A stretch of DNA of 31,416 nt from Syntrophomonas sp. UBA5432 (GCA_002424365.1 DIRQ01000083.1:21318-52733), one strand, 5' to 3'; positions 14,167-22,357 are shown, counted from the first letter of the stretch. Made by a program: numbers and translations. The notes: generated from the letters alone by a model not told the origin.

Positions 14167-16107
14167 ATGAATAAACTGGAGCATCTGTTACAACCTATCA
14201 GGGTACGCCAACTGGAGATACCAAACCGGGTAGTCATGCCCCCTATGGGCAGCAACCTGGGTAATACGGATGGAACCGTAAGCGAAGCTAACCTGGCCTA
14301 TTTTAAACGCCGGATACAGAGCGGGGCGGGATTTATAATTACGGAAATTACTTCGGTGCACCCGAACGGTATCGCCAGTCCGAGAACCCTTTGCGTTTAT
14401 GACGACCGCTTTATTCCCGGACTGGCTAAAATGGCGGATATAGTGCATCGGCAGGGAGCCAAAATTGCTATGCAACTGCATCATGTCGGGCGGGAAGGCT
14501 ATTATTTATTAAAGGAAGGGAAAGCCCTGGCCCCCTCGGCTATAGCCAGCTATATCTATCGGATAAAACCACAGGAAATGAATATAGAAGATATTAAGGA
14601 AACCATTACCGCCTTTGGGCAGGCGGCCCGCCGGGCCCGGGAAGCAGGTTTTGATGCAGTGGAACTGCATGCTGCTCACGGCTATTTGTTGATGCAGTTT
14701 CTATCCCATCATTGCAACCAGCGCACTGATCAATACGGGGGTAACTTTGCCGGCAGAGCCCGTTTTGTAGTTGAATGTCTGCAAGAGGTAAGAAAACAGG
14801 TGGGGGAAGACTTTCCCGTTTCTATAAGGATATCGGCGGAAGAGATTATTAAGGATGGCTATACGGTCGAGGATATGCAGTCGATTATGCCGATCCTGGT
14901 AGAGGCCGGTGCCGATATAATTCATGCTTCTTTCGGAACTCATGGTAGCCCCGGGGGAATTACCTCGGCTCCGGTAGAGTATGAGCCTGGTTTTAAAGTG
15001 GAACTGGCCCGCAAGGTTAAAGAGGTGGTAAAGGTTCCGGTTATTGCCGTGGGCCGATTTACCGATCCTTTTATGGCCGATGAAATAGTTACCCGGGGTG
15101 ATGCCGATATGATTGCTTTTGGACGGCAGCACCTGGCCGATCCTGATTTTCTAATAAATGCACGCTTGGGACGGGTCCAGGAAACATTTCCGTGCTTGGC
15201 CTGCAACCAGGGGTGTATCGAACGTTTATTATTTGAGCAGGGCAGTATCCGCTGTGCTATCAATCCAGAAACGGGGCAGGAATTGGAGTATCCGGTTCAG
15301 GCTGCCAAGAAAAGCAAAAAGGTCTGGGTTATTGGAGGGGGGCCGGGAGGACTGACTGCGGCGAGTGAAGCTGCTCGTTTAGGACACCAGGTCACCCTGT
15401 TTGAAGCTGGTAAGGAAGCAGGGGGCCAGGTGTTGCTGGCAGCGCGAGTACCTTATAAGAAAGTATATGGCCGCTGGATAGAGGTATTAAATGCCCGGGC
15501 TATAAAACACGGAGCCGAGATAATTACCAATCAGGAGGTAAACGAAGAGATGATAAATAAAGGTCAGCCGGATGAAGTTATTTTAGCCAGCGGCGCCGGA
15601 CCGGTTTGGCCTGATATACCCGGGGTAGATTTACCGCATGTTTGCTATGCTCAGGAACTACTTAACGGAGCAGTTGCACCTCGGGGAGCGGTAGTTATTC
15701 TGGGCAGTGGACTGGTAGGGATGGAAACTGCCGATTATCTGCGGGAGAAGGGGATTAAAAATATCAACATCATAGAAACAGAAGCTCGTTCGCCTGTTTC
15801 CACCCTGACTTCACATGGTTATATGCTGCATAAACGTTTGCGTACAGCGGGAGTGAAATTCCTGTTTAACAGCCGGGTAACTGAGATTGGAGAAGAAAGC
15901 ATATTACTCCAGCGCGAGCCCGATAAACAGCAGGAACTAAAACCGGTGCACCAGGTAATAGTTGCTACCGGCAGTACCGGACGCAATCGGCTGGAGGATT
16001 TCTTAAAGCAGGGAGGCATACCTTATCACTTAATCGGTGATGCCCGCAAACCCCGGCGCATAATTGAAGCAGTCGAAGAAGGTGCCCAGGCCGCCTGGCA
16101 ACTGTAG
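14167..16107 (+). CDS. NADH:flavin oxidoreductase / 2,4-dienoyl-CoA reductase family, Fe-S flavoenzyme
   Basis: The 646-residue enzyme has an N-terminal FMN-binding TIM barrel of the Old Yellow Enzyme type (residues 1-330; VVMPPMGSN, AMQLHHVGRE, AAHGYLLMQFLSH). A [4Fe-4S] cysteine set follows: C343, C346, C350 and C363. The C-terminal FAD/NAD(P)H domains carry VIGGGPGGLTAA and VILGSGLVGMETADY. This architecture matches E. coli FadH and clostridial 2-enoate reductases, which reduce dienoyl-CoA or enoates using NAD(P)H. The substrate cannot be read from sequence; the nearby acyl-CoA genes suggest a CoA ester. I chose ATG 14167 because GGGGGAG lies 7 bases upstream; the longer frame from 14110 has no such site. 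It appears to be a single-gene unit. Confidence 0.9.
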   Translation: MNKLEHLLQPIRVRQLEIPNRVVMPPMGSNLGNTDGTVSEANLAYFKRRIQSGAGFIITEITSVHPNGIASPRTLCVYDDRFIPGLAKMADIVHRQGAKIAMQLHHVGREGYYLLKEGKALAPSAIASYIYRIKPQEMNIEDIKETITAFGQAARRAREAGFDAVELHAAHGYLLMQFLSHHCNQRTDQYGGNFAGRARFVVECLQEVRKQVGEDFPVSIRISAEEIIKDGYTVEDMQSIMPILVEAGADIIHASFGTHGSPGGITSAPVEYEPGFKVELARKVKEVVKVPVIAVGRFTDPFMADEIVTRGDADMIAFGRQHLADPDFLINARLGRVQETFPCLACNQGCIERLLFEQGSIRCAINPETGQELEYPVQAAKKSKKVWVIGGGPGGLTAASEAARLGHQVTLFEAGKEAGGQVLLAARVPYKKVYGRWIEVLNARAIKHGAEIITNQEVNEEMINKGQPDEVILASGAGPVWPDIPGVDLPHVCYAQELLNGAVAPRGAVVILGSGLVGMETADYLREKGIKNINIIETEARSPVSTLTSHGYMLHKRLRTAGVKFLFNSRVTEIGEESILLQREPDKQQELKPVHQVIVATGSTGRNRLEDFLKQGGIPYHLIGDARKPRRIIEAVEEGAQAAWQL

Positions 16108-16140
16108 GGAGGCAGGTGGGAACTTAATACTTCATAAGTT

Positions 16141-16171
16141 AGGTTCAAACATCTCCATTAAAATTGAACCT
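16141..16171. promoter_or_regulatory. Inverted repeat upstream of the XRE regulator
   Basis: AGGTTCAA (16141-16148) and TTGAACCT (16164-16171) are perfect inverted repeats separated by 15 bases. No T run follows, so a terminator is less likely than a regulator binding site, possibly for the XRE protein encoded 90 bases downstream. Confidence 0.4.
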
Positions 16172-16261
16172 CTTATCCGGGCAAACTGGACAAGTGGCGA
16201 ATTTTGTTATATTCTCAAAAGAAAAGCATAAAATCCATGAAAATGAAGCTGGGAGATTAGT

Positions 16262-16621
16262 GTGAAATACAAAGAAATCGGATACAGAATAACCATCGCA
16301 CGTGAGGAAGCCGGGTTAAACCAGAAAGAACTGGCCGAAATATTAGGTATATCTCAGGCTACTCTGTCCAATTACGAAAAGGGCAAGCGTAGGTTATACC
16401 TGTCCCAATTACAGAAAATAGCGGATGCGTTAGGCAAGCCTTTGCAGTATTTTTCACAACCCATCGATATGGAGGTTAAGATGCCTGATGGGAGTTACAA
16501 GGAAGTTAAAGAATTACTGCGAATAATGAACGAGCTTAGCGATTTGCCTGGAGAAGACAGGAAGTCCGTGTTTGACTATATCCGGTGGTTAAAATCTAGG
16601 AGGGAAGAGCAATCGCAATGA
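16262..16621 (+). CDS. XRE family helix-turn-helix transcriptional regulator
   Basis: A 119-residue protein with a Cro/C1-type helix-turn-helix at residues 8-62 (ITIAREEAGLNQKELAEILG, then ISQATLSNYEKGKRRLYLSQ) and a short helical tail. It is probably a DNA-binding repressor or activator acting on its own operon. The GTG start follows GGGAG (16250-16254). Its stop codon overlaps the next gene's ATG (ATGA), so the regulator and the acyl-CoA dehydrogenase are translationally coupled. A local regulator of acyl-CoA oxidation genes is the simplest inference. The ligand, if any, is unknown; there is no obvious ligand-binding domain. Confidence 0.88.
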   Translation: MKYKEIGYRITIAREEAGLNQKELAEILGISQATLSNYEKGKRRLYLSQLQKIADALGKPLQYFSQPIDMEVKMPDGSYKEVKELLRIMNELSDLPGEDRKSVFDYIRWLKSRREEQSQ

Positions 16622-17751
16622 TAGGATTCGAAATGTCAAAGGAACAAAAGGAACTCGTCAATATAGTTAGGGAATTGATGCGAAACGAAGTCTACCCGAC
16701 TATTCTGGAAAAAGACCGTGCGGGAGGAGACCCTTTTGACTGGAGTTATGTTGAACTATTGGCTCAGCACAATTTAATCGTGCCCGTTATTCCAGAGGAG
16801 TATGGAGGAAGGGGTTTGGATTATGTTAGTAGTGCCCTCATAATTGAGGAAATTGCTGCCGCCTGCGCAGGTCTGGCGGCCTGCATGGTGGGAACGATTC
16901 ACGCTCTCTTACCCGTCATCATTGCTGGAAGTGGTAGCCAAAAACGAAATTGGCTACCGCTCTTTACTAAAAAGAAACCTATTTTGGCTTCGTTTGCCCT
17001 GACCGAGCCTAAAGGCGGTTCTGATATTGAGAAACTTGAAACCACAGCGGAATTAAAAGAAGGATTTTATTATATTAATGGGATCAAAGACTTTGTGATT
17101 AACGGAGCGGTGGCGGATTATGTCTTGGCTTGCACCTGTGGTGAAGAAAAACGGCGGGCTACTTACCGGTTTTTCATGGTTCCCCGTGATCAAGTCAGGA
17201 TTAGTAAAGTAATAAAAACTATGGGTATCAAATATGCTAATACCAGCCAAATACTTTTGGAAAATGCCACGGTTTCAGAGGAACACCTCATTGGCGACCC
17301 GAGGACCACTTACCTCCTCCTTAACCAGATACTAGATCTAGGGCGACCTTTGATTGGTGCCATTCAGATAGGCATAGCTCGGGCAGCGCTCGAGATGGTG
17401 TTACGCTACAGCCAGGAACGGGAGCAGTTCGGAAGGCCGATTATCTCCAACCAAGGGGTATCCTTCCCACTGGCAAGAATGGCTACTAACATCGATGCAG
17501 CTCGTCTCATGGTATGGAAAGCGTGTGCTCTTATAGATCAAGAAGGTGATTATACCAAGGCTTCCTCTATGGCCAGGCTTTTTACCAGCAGGGTTGGACA
17601 AGCAGTGACCGCTGCTGCTATAGACCTAATGGGTGGACAGGGTTACACCGATGAGAACCCACTTAATATGTATTTCAGGGATGCCAAGGTATGTAGCATT
17701 GTCGGGGGAACCGACAATGTCCAGCAAATGATAATAGCTTCCCTGCTGTAA
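16618..17751 (+). CDS. Acyl-CoA dehydrogenase family protein lacking the canonical catalytic Glu
   Basis: The 377-residue flavoprotein has the three regular domains of the family: N-terminal helices with PEEYGGRGLDYVS, the middle beta domain with FALTEPKGGSD, and C-terminal helices with REQFGRPI and DLMGGQGYTDENPLNMYFRD (20 residues). The family oxidises acyl-CoA to enoyl-CoA with electron transfer to ETF. The catalytic base is normally Glu in IYEGT near the C-terminus; here residues 361-365 read IVGGT, so G363 replaces it. The alternative base position used by isovaleryl-CoA and long-chain enzymes (in LDLGRP) is also Gly. The protein may be inactive, a partner subunit, or an unusual enzyme. 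It overlaps the XRE gene by 4 bases. Confidence 0.88.
   Translation: MIGFEMSKEQKELVNIVRELMRNEVYPTILEKDRAGGDPFDWSYVELLAQHNLIVPVIPEEYGGRGLDYVSSALIIEEIAAACAGLAACMVGTIHALLPVIIAGSGSQKRNWLPLFTKKKPILASFALTEPKGGSDIEKLETTAELKEGFYYINGIKDFVINGAVADYVLACTCGEEKRRATYRFFMVPRDQVRISKVIKTMGIKYANTSQILLENATVSEEHLIGDPRTTYLLLNQILDLGRPLIGAIQIGIARAALEMVLRYSQEREQFGRPIISNQGVSFPLARMATNIDAARLMVWKACALIDQEGDYTKASSMARLFTSRVGQAVTAAAIDLMGGQGYTDENPLNMYFRDAKVCSIVGGTDNVQQMIIASLL
17697..17719 (+). repeat. Perfect inverted repeat over the catalytic-site codons
   Basis: CATTGTCGG (17697-17705) and CCGACAATG (17711-17719) are perfect complements around a GGGAA loop. The left arm encodes the I-V-G that replaces the family's I-Y-E. 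No T run follows, so this is not a terminator. Confidence 0.75.
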
Positions 17752-17930
17752 TCTGCCAGTCAGTTGCACTTGCTAAGATAGCCATTAAATCTCACATAAA
17801 TCTGCTAAAGCAACTATATACCCATGTTTTCTATCGCTTCTATAATTATAATTATCCCTTTAACCAATTACAGGAAAACACAATTGTTAAATTTATATAT
17901 TTAGATCTTAAGTCCCTTTTGCTTGGGAGC

Positions 17931-17957
17931 GGATGTCCGTTGGGGCATCCTTTTTTT
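17931..17957 (+). terminator. Rho-independent terminator downstream of the first acyl-CoA dehydrogenase gene
   Basis: GGATGTCC (17931-17938) pairs with GGGCATCC (17943-17950) with one G-T pair and a GTTG loop, followed by seven T (17951-17957). It lies about 180 bases after the stop codon. The AT-rich stretch before it (17752-17930) contains no gene I can see. Confidence 0.8.
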
Positions 17958-17967
17958 ACCCTATTTA

Positions 17968-18158
17968 ACTCCAACGTGTAATATTTATTACATACTTGGA
18001 GTTTTTGTAAATTGTAGGTAGTATTGCACTTCATTGCCTTTATTAAGGCTAATATCCAACAAAACCCTTTACAACAAATAAACGTTATATTACAATAAAA
18101 TTAACATAACGTCATATTTATTACAAAACCTCATTAATAACATAGCCGGAGGAGGTGA
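17968..18158 (+). promoter_or_regulatory. Palindrome-rich regulatory region upstream of the AidB-like dehydrogenase gene
   Basis: Within a 465-bp gap, TGTAATA (17977-17983) and TATTACA (17986-17992) form a perfect palindrome nested inside ACTCCAA (17968-17974) / TTGGAGT (17996-18002), with TTTT following. ATATTTATTACA occurs exactly twice, at 17981-17992 and 18114-18125. A further inverted repeat is ACGTTAT (18082-18088) / ATAACGT (18106-18112). GGAGGAGGTGA at 18148-18158 is a strong ribosome binding site with no ATG, GTG or TTG start 5-12 bases after it. The first hairpin could be a second terminator; the others look like operators. Confidence 0.5.
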
Positions 18159-18216
18159 GATAGCCAATTTAAAACCATTTCCATTTTTATAAGATTTAAT
18201 AAAAGGGGTGAATGGC

Positions 18217-19812
18217 TTGTCTTTACCAGATAGGAACAATCCTTACAACTTCGATGAGTATTTGGAATGGAGGGAGAATTTTGACTACTATGCCGATGAT
18301 CCTTTCATTCAGAAAGTGGTACAACACTTTGCGGGTGATGATTGGGAAAGGGTAGACCACGAGGCCAGGGAAGTATCCAAAAAGGCTTCGCTTCGGTGGC
18401 GACAGATGGCAGAGGCTATAGCTTACCCGGAAAAGCGTCCCTATATAATGCACTATGACGGCCACAAACATCGCATTGATCGTATCGTACGTCCACTGGA
18501 AACCCTGCAAATGGAAAAAGAAATCTTTTCTGAGGCACTGTTTTCAGAGAAAACTTCACCGTGGCTTAAGCTGGTCAAGATGTTTATCATTTATCAGAAC
18601 GGCGAGGCTTGCGTGGCCTGCCCGATAACATGTACAGAAGGTATGGTGGAAATTCTCAAAAAGTATGCCGATACTAATGAGACCAAGCGTATTTTACGTC
18701 ATTGCCAAGAGGGTATAGATGGGGATTTCGCCATTGGCGCCCAGTACCTATCCGAAATTCAGGGTGGTTCGGACGTGCCCGCCAATGTGCTGGAGGCTGT
18801 AGAGGAGAACGGACAATGGCGGATTTACGGTAACAAGTTCTTTTGTTCCGCTACCCATGCTGATTATGCCATGGTTACTGCCAAGCCGCTCGGCTCGGAA
18901 AAGGTAGCGCTATTCGTAGTTCCTTCCTGGTTGCCTGGTGATAAGGAAAAAGAAATTAGAAACGGGTATACCATTGACCGCATCAAATGGAAAATGGGTA
19001 CCAGTGAACTGACTACCGCCGAAATTACCTTTAATGGAGCCCTGGCCTACCCGGTGGGCCCTTTGGATCGAGGGGTGGCCAACGTGGTTGGCATAGTGCT
19101 TACCTGTTCTCGTCTCACCGTGGGTCTGTCGGCAGCGGGTTTCATGACCAGAGCGGTCAGGGAAGCCAAGCAATATACGGAGTTTCGTGAGGCCTTCGGA
19201 ATGAAGATTGGTCATATTCCTATGGTGGCAGGACAATTGAAAAAGATTGAACGCCTAACTCAACAGACGGTGGCGGGAGCGTTTAAGCTTTATCGTGATT
19301 TTCTTGGACTCGAAGGCGGCCTGAAGGGCGGACTGGTAGAGGACGAAAAGGAGGAAAGCAGGAGAAAGCGCTTTGAGATTAGGGAATTGATTATGCTACA
19401 GAAAATGGCGGCTTCCTGGGATTGTACGGACGTGATTAGAACCGCTATGTCCTTGTTGGGTGGACACGGGGTCATGGAGGATTTCTCATCACTGCCGCGG
19501 CTATATCGCGATTCAGCGGTCAACGAACTGTGGGAAGGGCCACGCAATGTTCTCCTTACGCAGGTATTCCGTGACCTGCAGCGTGCGGCTACCTGGTACC
19601 CACCGACGGAATTTGTGGCTGGAGTGCTTAAGGGTGGAGACGCAGCTGTAATTAAGTATTTCCAGGGCCTGATTGAAGAACTTTTTGTTTATCCCCACCT
19701 GTTTAAAATGGATGATGAAACCATAGCCGTTTGTGAACGGTGGGACAACTTCTGCCAGGAATTGTATCATGCTTATCAGACTATTGCATTGGAGGAGATA
19801 ATGCAAAGCTGA
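18217..19812 (+). CDS. Acyl-CoA dehydrogenase, large AidB-like type
   Basis: A 531-residue member of the acyl-CoA dehydrogenase superfamily, longer than the usual 380 residues because of an extended N-terminal region as in AidB. Motifs include GAQYLSEIQGGSDVPAN, IKWKMGTSELTTAEITFNGA (20 residues), LLGGHGVMEDFSSLPRLYRD and NELWEGPRNVL; the Glu of WEG sits where the catalytic base lies in related enzymes. Probable FAD-dependent acyl-CoA oxidation; AidB itself also binds DNA and has weak dehydrogenase activity, so substrate is open. I chose TTG 18217 because AAGGGGTG (18203-18210) is correctly spaced; a GTG at 18208 lies inside that site. The next gene, a split acyl-CoA synthetase, begins 42 bases later, suggesting one operon. 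Confidence 0.86.
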   Translation: MSLPDRNNPYNFDEYLEWRENFDYYADDPFIQKVVQHFAGDDWERVDHEAREVSKKASLRWRQMAEAIAYPEKRPYIMHYDGHKHRIDRIVRPLETLQMEKEIFSEALFSEKTSPWLKLVKMFIIYQNGEACVACPITCTEGMVEILKKYADTNETKRILRHCQEGIDGDFAIGAQYLSEIQGGSDVPANVLEAVEENGQWRIYGNKFFCSATHADYAMVTAKPLGSEKVALFVVPSWLPGDKEKEIRNGYTIDRIKWKMGTSELTTAEITFNGALAYPVGPLDRGVANVVGIVLTCSRLTVGLSAAGFMTRAVREAKQYTEFREAFGMKIGHIPMVAGQLKKIERLTQQTVAGAFKLYRDFLGLEGGLKGGLVEDEKEESRRKRFEIRELIMLQKMAASWDCTDVIRTAMSLLGGHGVMEDFSSLPRLYRDSAVNELWEGPRNVLLTQVFRDLQRAATWYPPTEFVAGVLKGGDAAVIKYFQGLIEELFVYPHLFKMDDETIAVCERWDNFCQELYHAYQTIALEEIMQS

Positions 19813-19854
19813 CCAGAGGGGAGTACTGGAAAGCATTTTAAGGGGGTATAGAAT

Positions 19855-21373
19855 TTGAATTTTAACATTGGAGGCATGCTGGCTAGCCGGGCTGACATTT
19901 CGCCTGATTTGGAAGCCTTTATTGGGGAAGGCGATCGGTATACCTGGAAGGAGGTTAACCAGCGGGCCAATCAGTTGACTTATTTTCTTAAATCACAGTC
20001 TATTCTTCCTGGTGATCGAGTAGCCCTACTGGGCAAAAACCGACACCAGTGGGTTACTGCTTTTTATGCTATCGCCAAGGCAGACGCAGTTACGGTCCCA
20101 CTCAATTGGAGGCTTCATTCTTCAGAGCTAAGTTATATTTTAAATAATAGTGGTGCTGTCTGCCTTATTTATGACGATGAATTCAGCGAAGTGGTGGAGA
20201 CGCTTCGTTCTACTACATCCCTACGCTTATTCATCCGCATCAGGGGCGAGGGAAGTGACATAGAGTTTGAGGAGGCTCTTAGGGAACAGCCTTTGGAAGA
20301 ACCGTTTTATGTCTCTGGAGGTGATGATACAACTGTTATAATGTATACCTCTGGCACTACAGGCAAGCCGAAGGGAGCCATGTTAACCCATAATAATATG
20401 TTATTTGTCACTGCTGGTCACTGTCATACCATTAGCTGGAAATACAAGGATAGTTTCCTGTCTATTGCTCCTCTATTTCACATTGGCGGTTTGGCTCCTA
20501 TGTTGACTAATGTCCACTGCGGTACTGCTGTTGTATTCTTGCCCGATTTTGATCCGGTCAAGGTGTGGGACCTCATTGCTCAGGAACGAATCACTTTCAT
20601 GATGACGGTTCCCGTTATGCTCGTAGCTATGCTGAGAGTTCCGGGCATCGATAAGATGGACTTGTCCGCGCTTGAGCATATCGTTTGCGGGGGATCAATA
20701 GTACCTACCAGTATTTTCATGGACTATTAGAAAGCTTGGTATTGAAGTGGAAAACGTTCTGGGAATTACGGAATATTCTGGAGCCGTGACCTTTTGGACA
20801 CATGATATGGGTTGGGAGAAACATGCCTCGGTGGGAAAACCTGTCTTCCACGGTGAAATAATAATTGTTGATCCTGAAACCCGGAAGCAACTGCCGAATG
20901 GTGAAATTGGGGAAATATGCGTTAAAGGTCCCCAGCTCTTCAAAGGTTATTGGAATAACCCGGAGGCTACAGCGGAGGTTCTGGTCGATGACTGCTATTA
21001 CTCGGGCGATATGGGTTACAAAGACGATGAAGGCTTTATTTACGTGGTTGATCGTCTAAAGGATATGATAATAAGCGGTGGGGAGAATATTTATCCCGCC
21101 GAGCTAGAAGCAGCAATCTGCCAGCTTGCCGGAGTAGCGGAAGCAGCGGTGATAGGTAAGCCTGATAAAAAATGGGGTGAAATACCGGTAGCTTTCGTGG
21201 CAAAAGCTCCAGGGAACGAATTGACCTCCGATGATATAGTAGAGATTTGTCGTAATAGCCTGGCAAAATTCAAGGTGGTCAAGGAAGTCCATTTCGTTGA
21301 CGCTTTACCGCGCAATGGAGTAGGCAAGGTTATGAAGGGGATATTACGCGAACAGCTTAAAACAGTAATATAA
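19855..21373 (+). pseudogene. Acyl-CoA synthetase (AMP-forming), split by a single-base frameshift
   Basis: Two adjacent frames together give one full-length ANL-superfamily ligase of about 505 residues. The 5' part (19855-20730) carries the intact P-loop YTSGTTGKPKGAMLTH (from residue 164) and ends GGSIVPTSIFMDY. The 3' part continues in the +1 frame with IRKLGIEVENVLGITEYS, then YYSGDMGYKDDEGFIYVVDR and the catalytic-lysine region RNGVGKVMK. Removing one T from TTTT (20714-20717) would restore VPTSISWTIRKLGIEV, which fits the family. The defect is therefore a recent frameshift mutation or a base-call error. The TTG start follows AAGGGGG (19839-19845). If intact, it would activate a carboxylic acid for the two dehydrogenases upstream. 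Confidence 0.85.
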
Positions 21374-21397
21374 GACCAATGTATAATATGACTGACA

Positions 21398-21562
21398 GGG
21401 GGACGGCAGGCTGTGTAAAAAGTCATGATTTTGCAAAACAATTAACTAAAAGTGGAACGTAATTCAATCCCTATTATTGCGCGAAACGAGGGTGCTAGTG
21501 GGATTGAAAATTCCCAGAAATAGTTTTTACACAGTCTGACGGTTCTCTTGTTATGAACCCCC
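21398..21562 (+). repeat. R3 hairpin repeat interrupted by a small inserted element
   Basis: If 21407-21538 and one ACGG copy are removed, the flanks join into GGGGGACGGTTC ... GAACCCCC, a hairpin repeat: GGTTC pairs with GAACC and GGGGG with CCCCC. GGTTCTCTTGTTATGAACC closely resembles the GGTTCTCTCTTG hairpin at 25151-25175. Confidence 0.6.
21407..21538 (+). mobile_element. 132-bp non-autonomous element with terminal inverted repeats (MITE-like)
   Basis: The left end CAGGCTGTGTAAAAA (21407-21421) and the right end, read in reverse complement CAGACTGTGTAAAAA (21524-21538), match at 14 of 15 bases. The element is flanked by ACGG on both sides (21403-21406 and 21539-21542), consistent with a 4-bp target duplication. 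An internal inverted repeat TTCAATCCC (21463-21471) / GGGATTGAA (21500-21508) adds structure. There is no transposase frame, so it would need one supplied in trans. The parent family cannot be assigned without a search. Confidence 0.75.
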
Positions 21563-21568
21563 TTGCAT

Positions 21569-22210
21569 CTATTGCACCTGGTACTTTTCCAGGGAGGAGG
21601 TAATAGTGGTCTCATCGGTAATAAATTCTCGTTTGACCAGTCCCAGTCCTTTTTTATAGTACTCATAAATAGTAGAATTATCAGAAGTAATTTTAATCTT
21701 CAGACAGGGCTGAAAAGTTCCTGCCGGGGCATCTACACTGGCATTGACGTCTACAATTTCCCGGCGGTGGTCCTTATTATCCCATTTTGTACCTACACTA
21801 ATCGGACTCTTCAGGATAATTGCATTCTCATTGGGAGTGAAACCTTCCTCCAACATATTGGGAGGGTTATAGCTTTCTCCTTCAAAATACACCCGCTTCA
21901 AAGTACTGGGGGTAGTTTCATAAATCGTGGTGGTAACCGTCCCCCCATTATCTTCGCTAAGCTGGGCTAAATTATCCTTGGTATATAGCACCTTACGGTT
22001 AAAAGCGGCATACTCCATTCCTCGTCCCTGGTAATACCAATAATTACCTTGGGATAAAGGCAAATACTGTCCCGGTTCAACCTCCTTCTTTTTCGTGTTG
22101 GTAGCCGACGGTTTATTCGGGGTTGGTTGGGTAGTTTGGGGTTTGCATCCACCAACTACAGACAGCAAAAAAACTAATAAACAACTGATGATAATAATGT
22201 TACGCTTCAT
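21569..22210 (-). CDS. Putative lipoprotein of unknown function
   Basis: A 213-residue secreted protein with a lipoprotein signal peptide: a basic start MKRN, a hydrophobic stretch, and a lipobox ending VGGC at Cys22. A Thr/Pro/Asn/Lys-rich linker follows (about 24-45), then a globular part beginning PLSQGNYWYYQGRG, which recalls small beta-rich lipoproteins of Firmicutes. I do not recognise a named family. The second ATG at 22210 is preferred because AAAGGAG (plus 22219-22225) stands 8 bases upstream; the first ATG (22216) is only 2 bases from it. It is a monocistronic gene opposite to its neighbours, so no partner is suggested by context. Confidence 0.75.
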   Translation of the reverse strand: MKRNIIIISCLLVFLLSVVGGCKPQTTQPTPNKPSATNTKKKEVEPGQYLPLSQGNYWYYQGRGMEYAAFNRKVLYTKDNLAQLSEDNGGTVTTTIYETTPSTLKRVYFEGESYNPPNMLEEGFTPNENAIILKSPISVGTKWDNKDHRREIVDVNASVDAPAGTFQPCLKIKITSDNSTIYEYYKKGLGLVKREFITDETTITSSLEKYQVQ

Positions 22211-22276
22211 GAGCATGACTCCTTTTATGCTACTCCCAGAGTTTCTACATAATAGTTTTGCTTCACAATAAATCCA

Positions 22277-22299
22277 GGGATAGTCCCCGAACTTATTCT
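22277..22299 (+). repeat. R4 dispersed repeat, copy d
   Basis: GGGATAGTCCCCGAACTTAT resembles the terminator copy GGGACAGTTCCCGGACTTGT (10183-10202), differing at 4 of 20 positions. It includes the short palindrome GGGATAGTCCC. It lies between the lipoprotein gene and the ABC transporter operon. Confidence 0.55.
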
Positions 22300-22327
22300 A
22301 ACTGTAAAACCGAGACGATATGTTAAA

Positions 22328-22357
22328 AGGACCGCGTGTGCCCTTTAGGGTATCCCC
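22328..22357 (-). repeat. R2 dispersed repeat, minus orientation
   Basis: Read on the minus strand this gives GGGGATACCCTAAAGG, then GCACACGCGGTCCT. It differs from 25127-25156 at only a few positions. It is about 150 bases upstream of the ABC transporter binding-protein gene. Confidence 0.65.

Noticed and set aside
17852..18034. 60-codon minus-strand frame in the gap before the AidB-like gene
   Set aside because: It is AT-rich, spans the terminator and palindrome, and shows no recognisable protein features.
20700..20750. Programmed ribosomal frameshift in the acyl-CoA synthetase
   Set aside because: It would need a +1 shift at a plain TTTT without a stop-codon stimulator or pseudoknot, and such shifts are not known in this family; mutation or base-call error is simpler.
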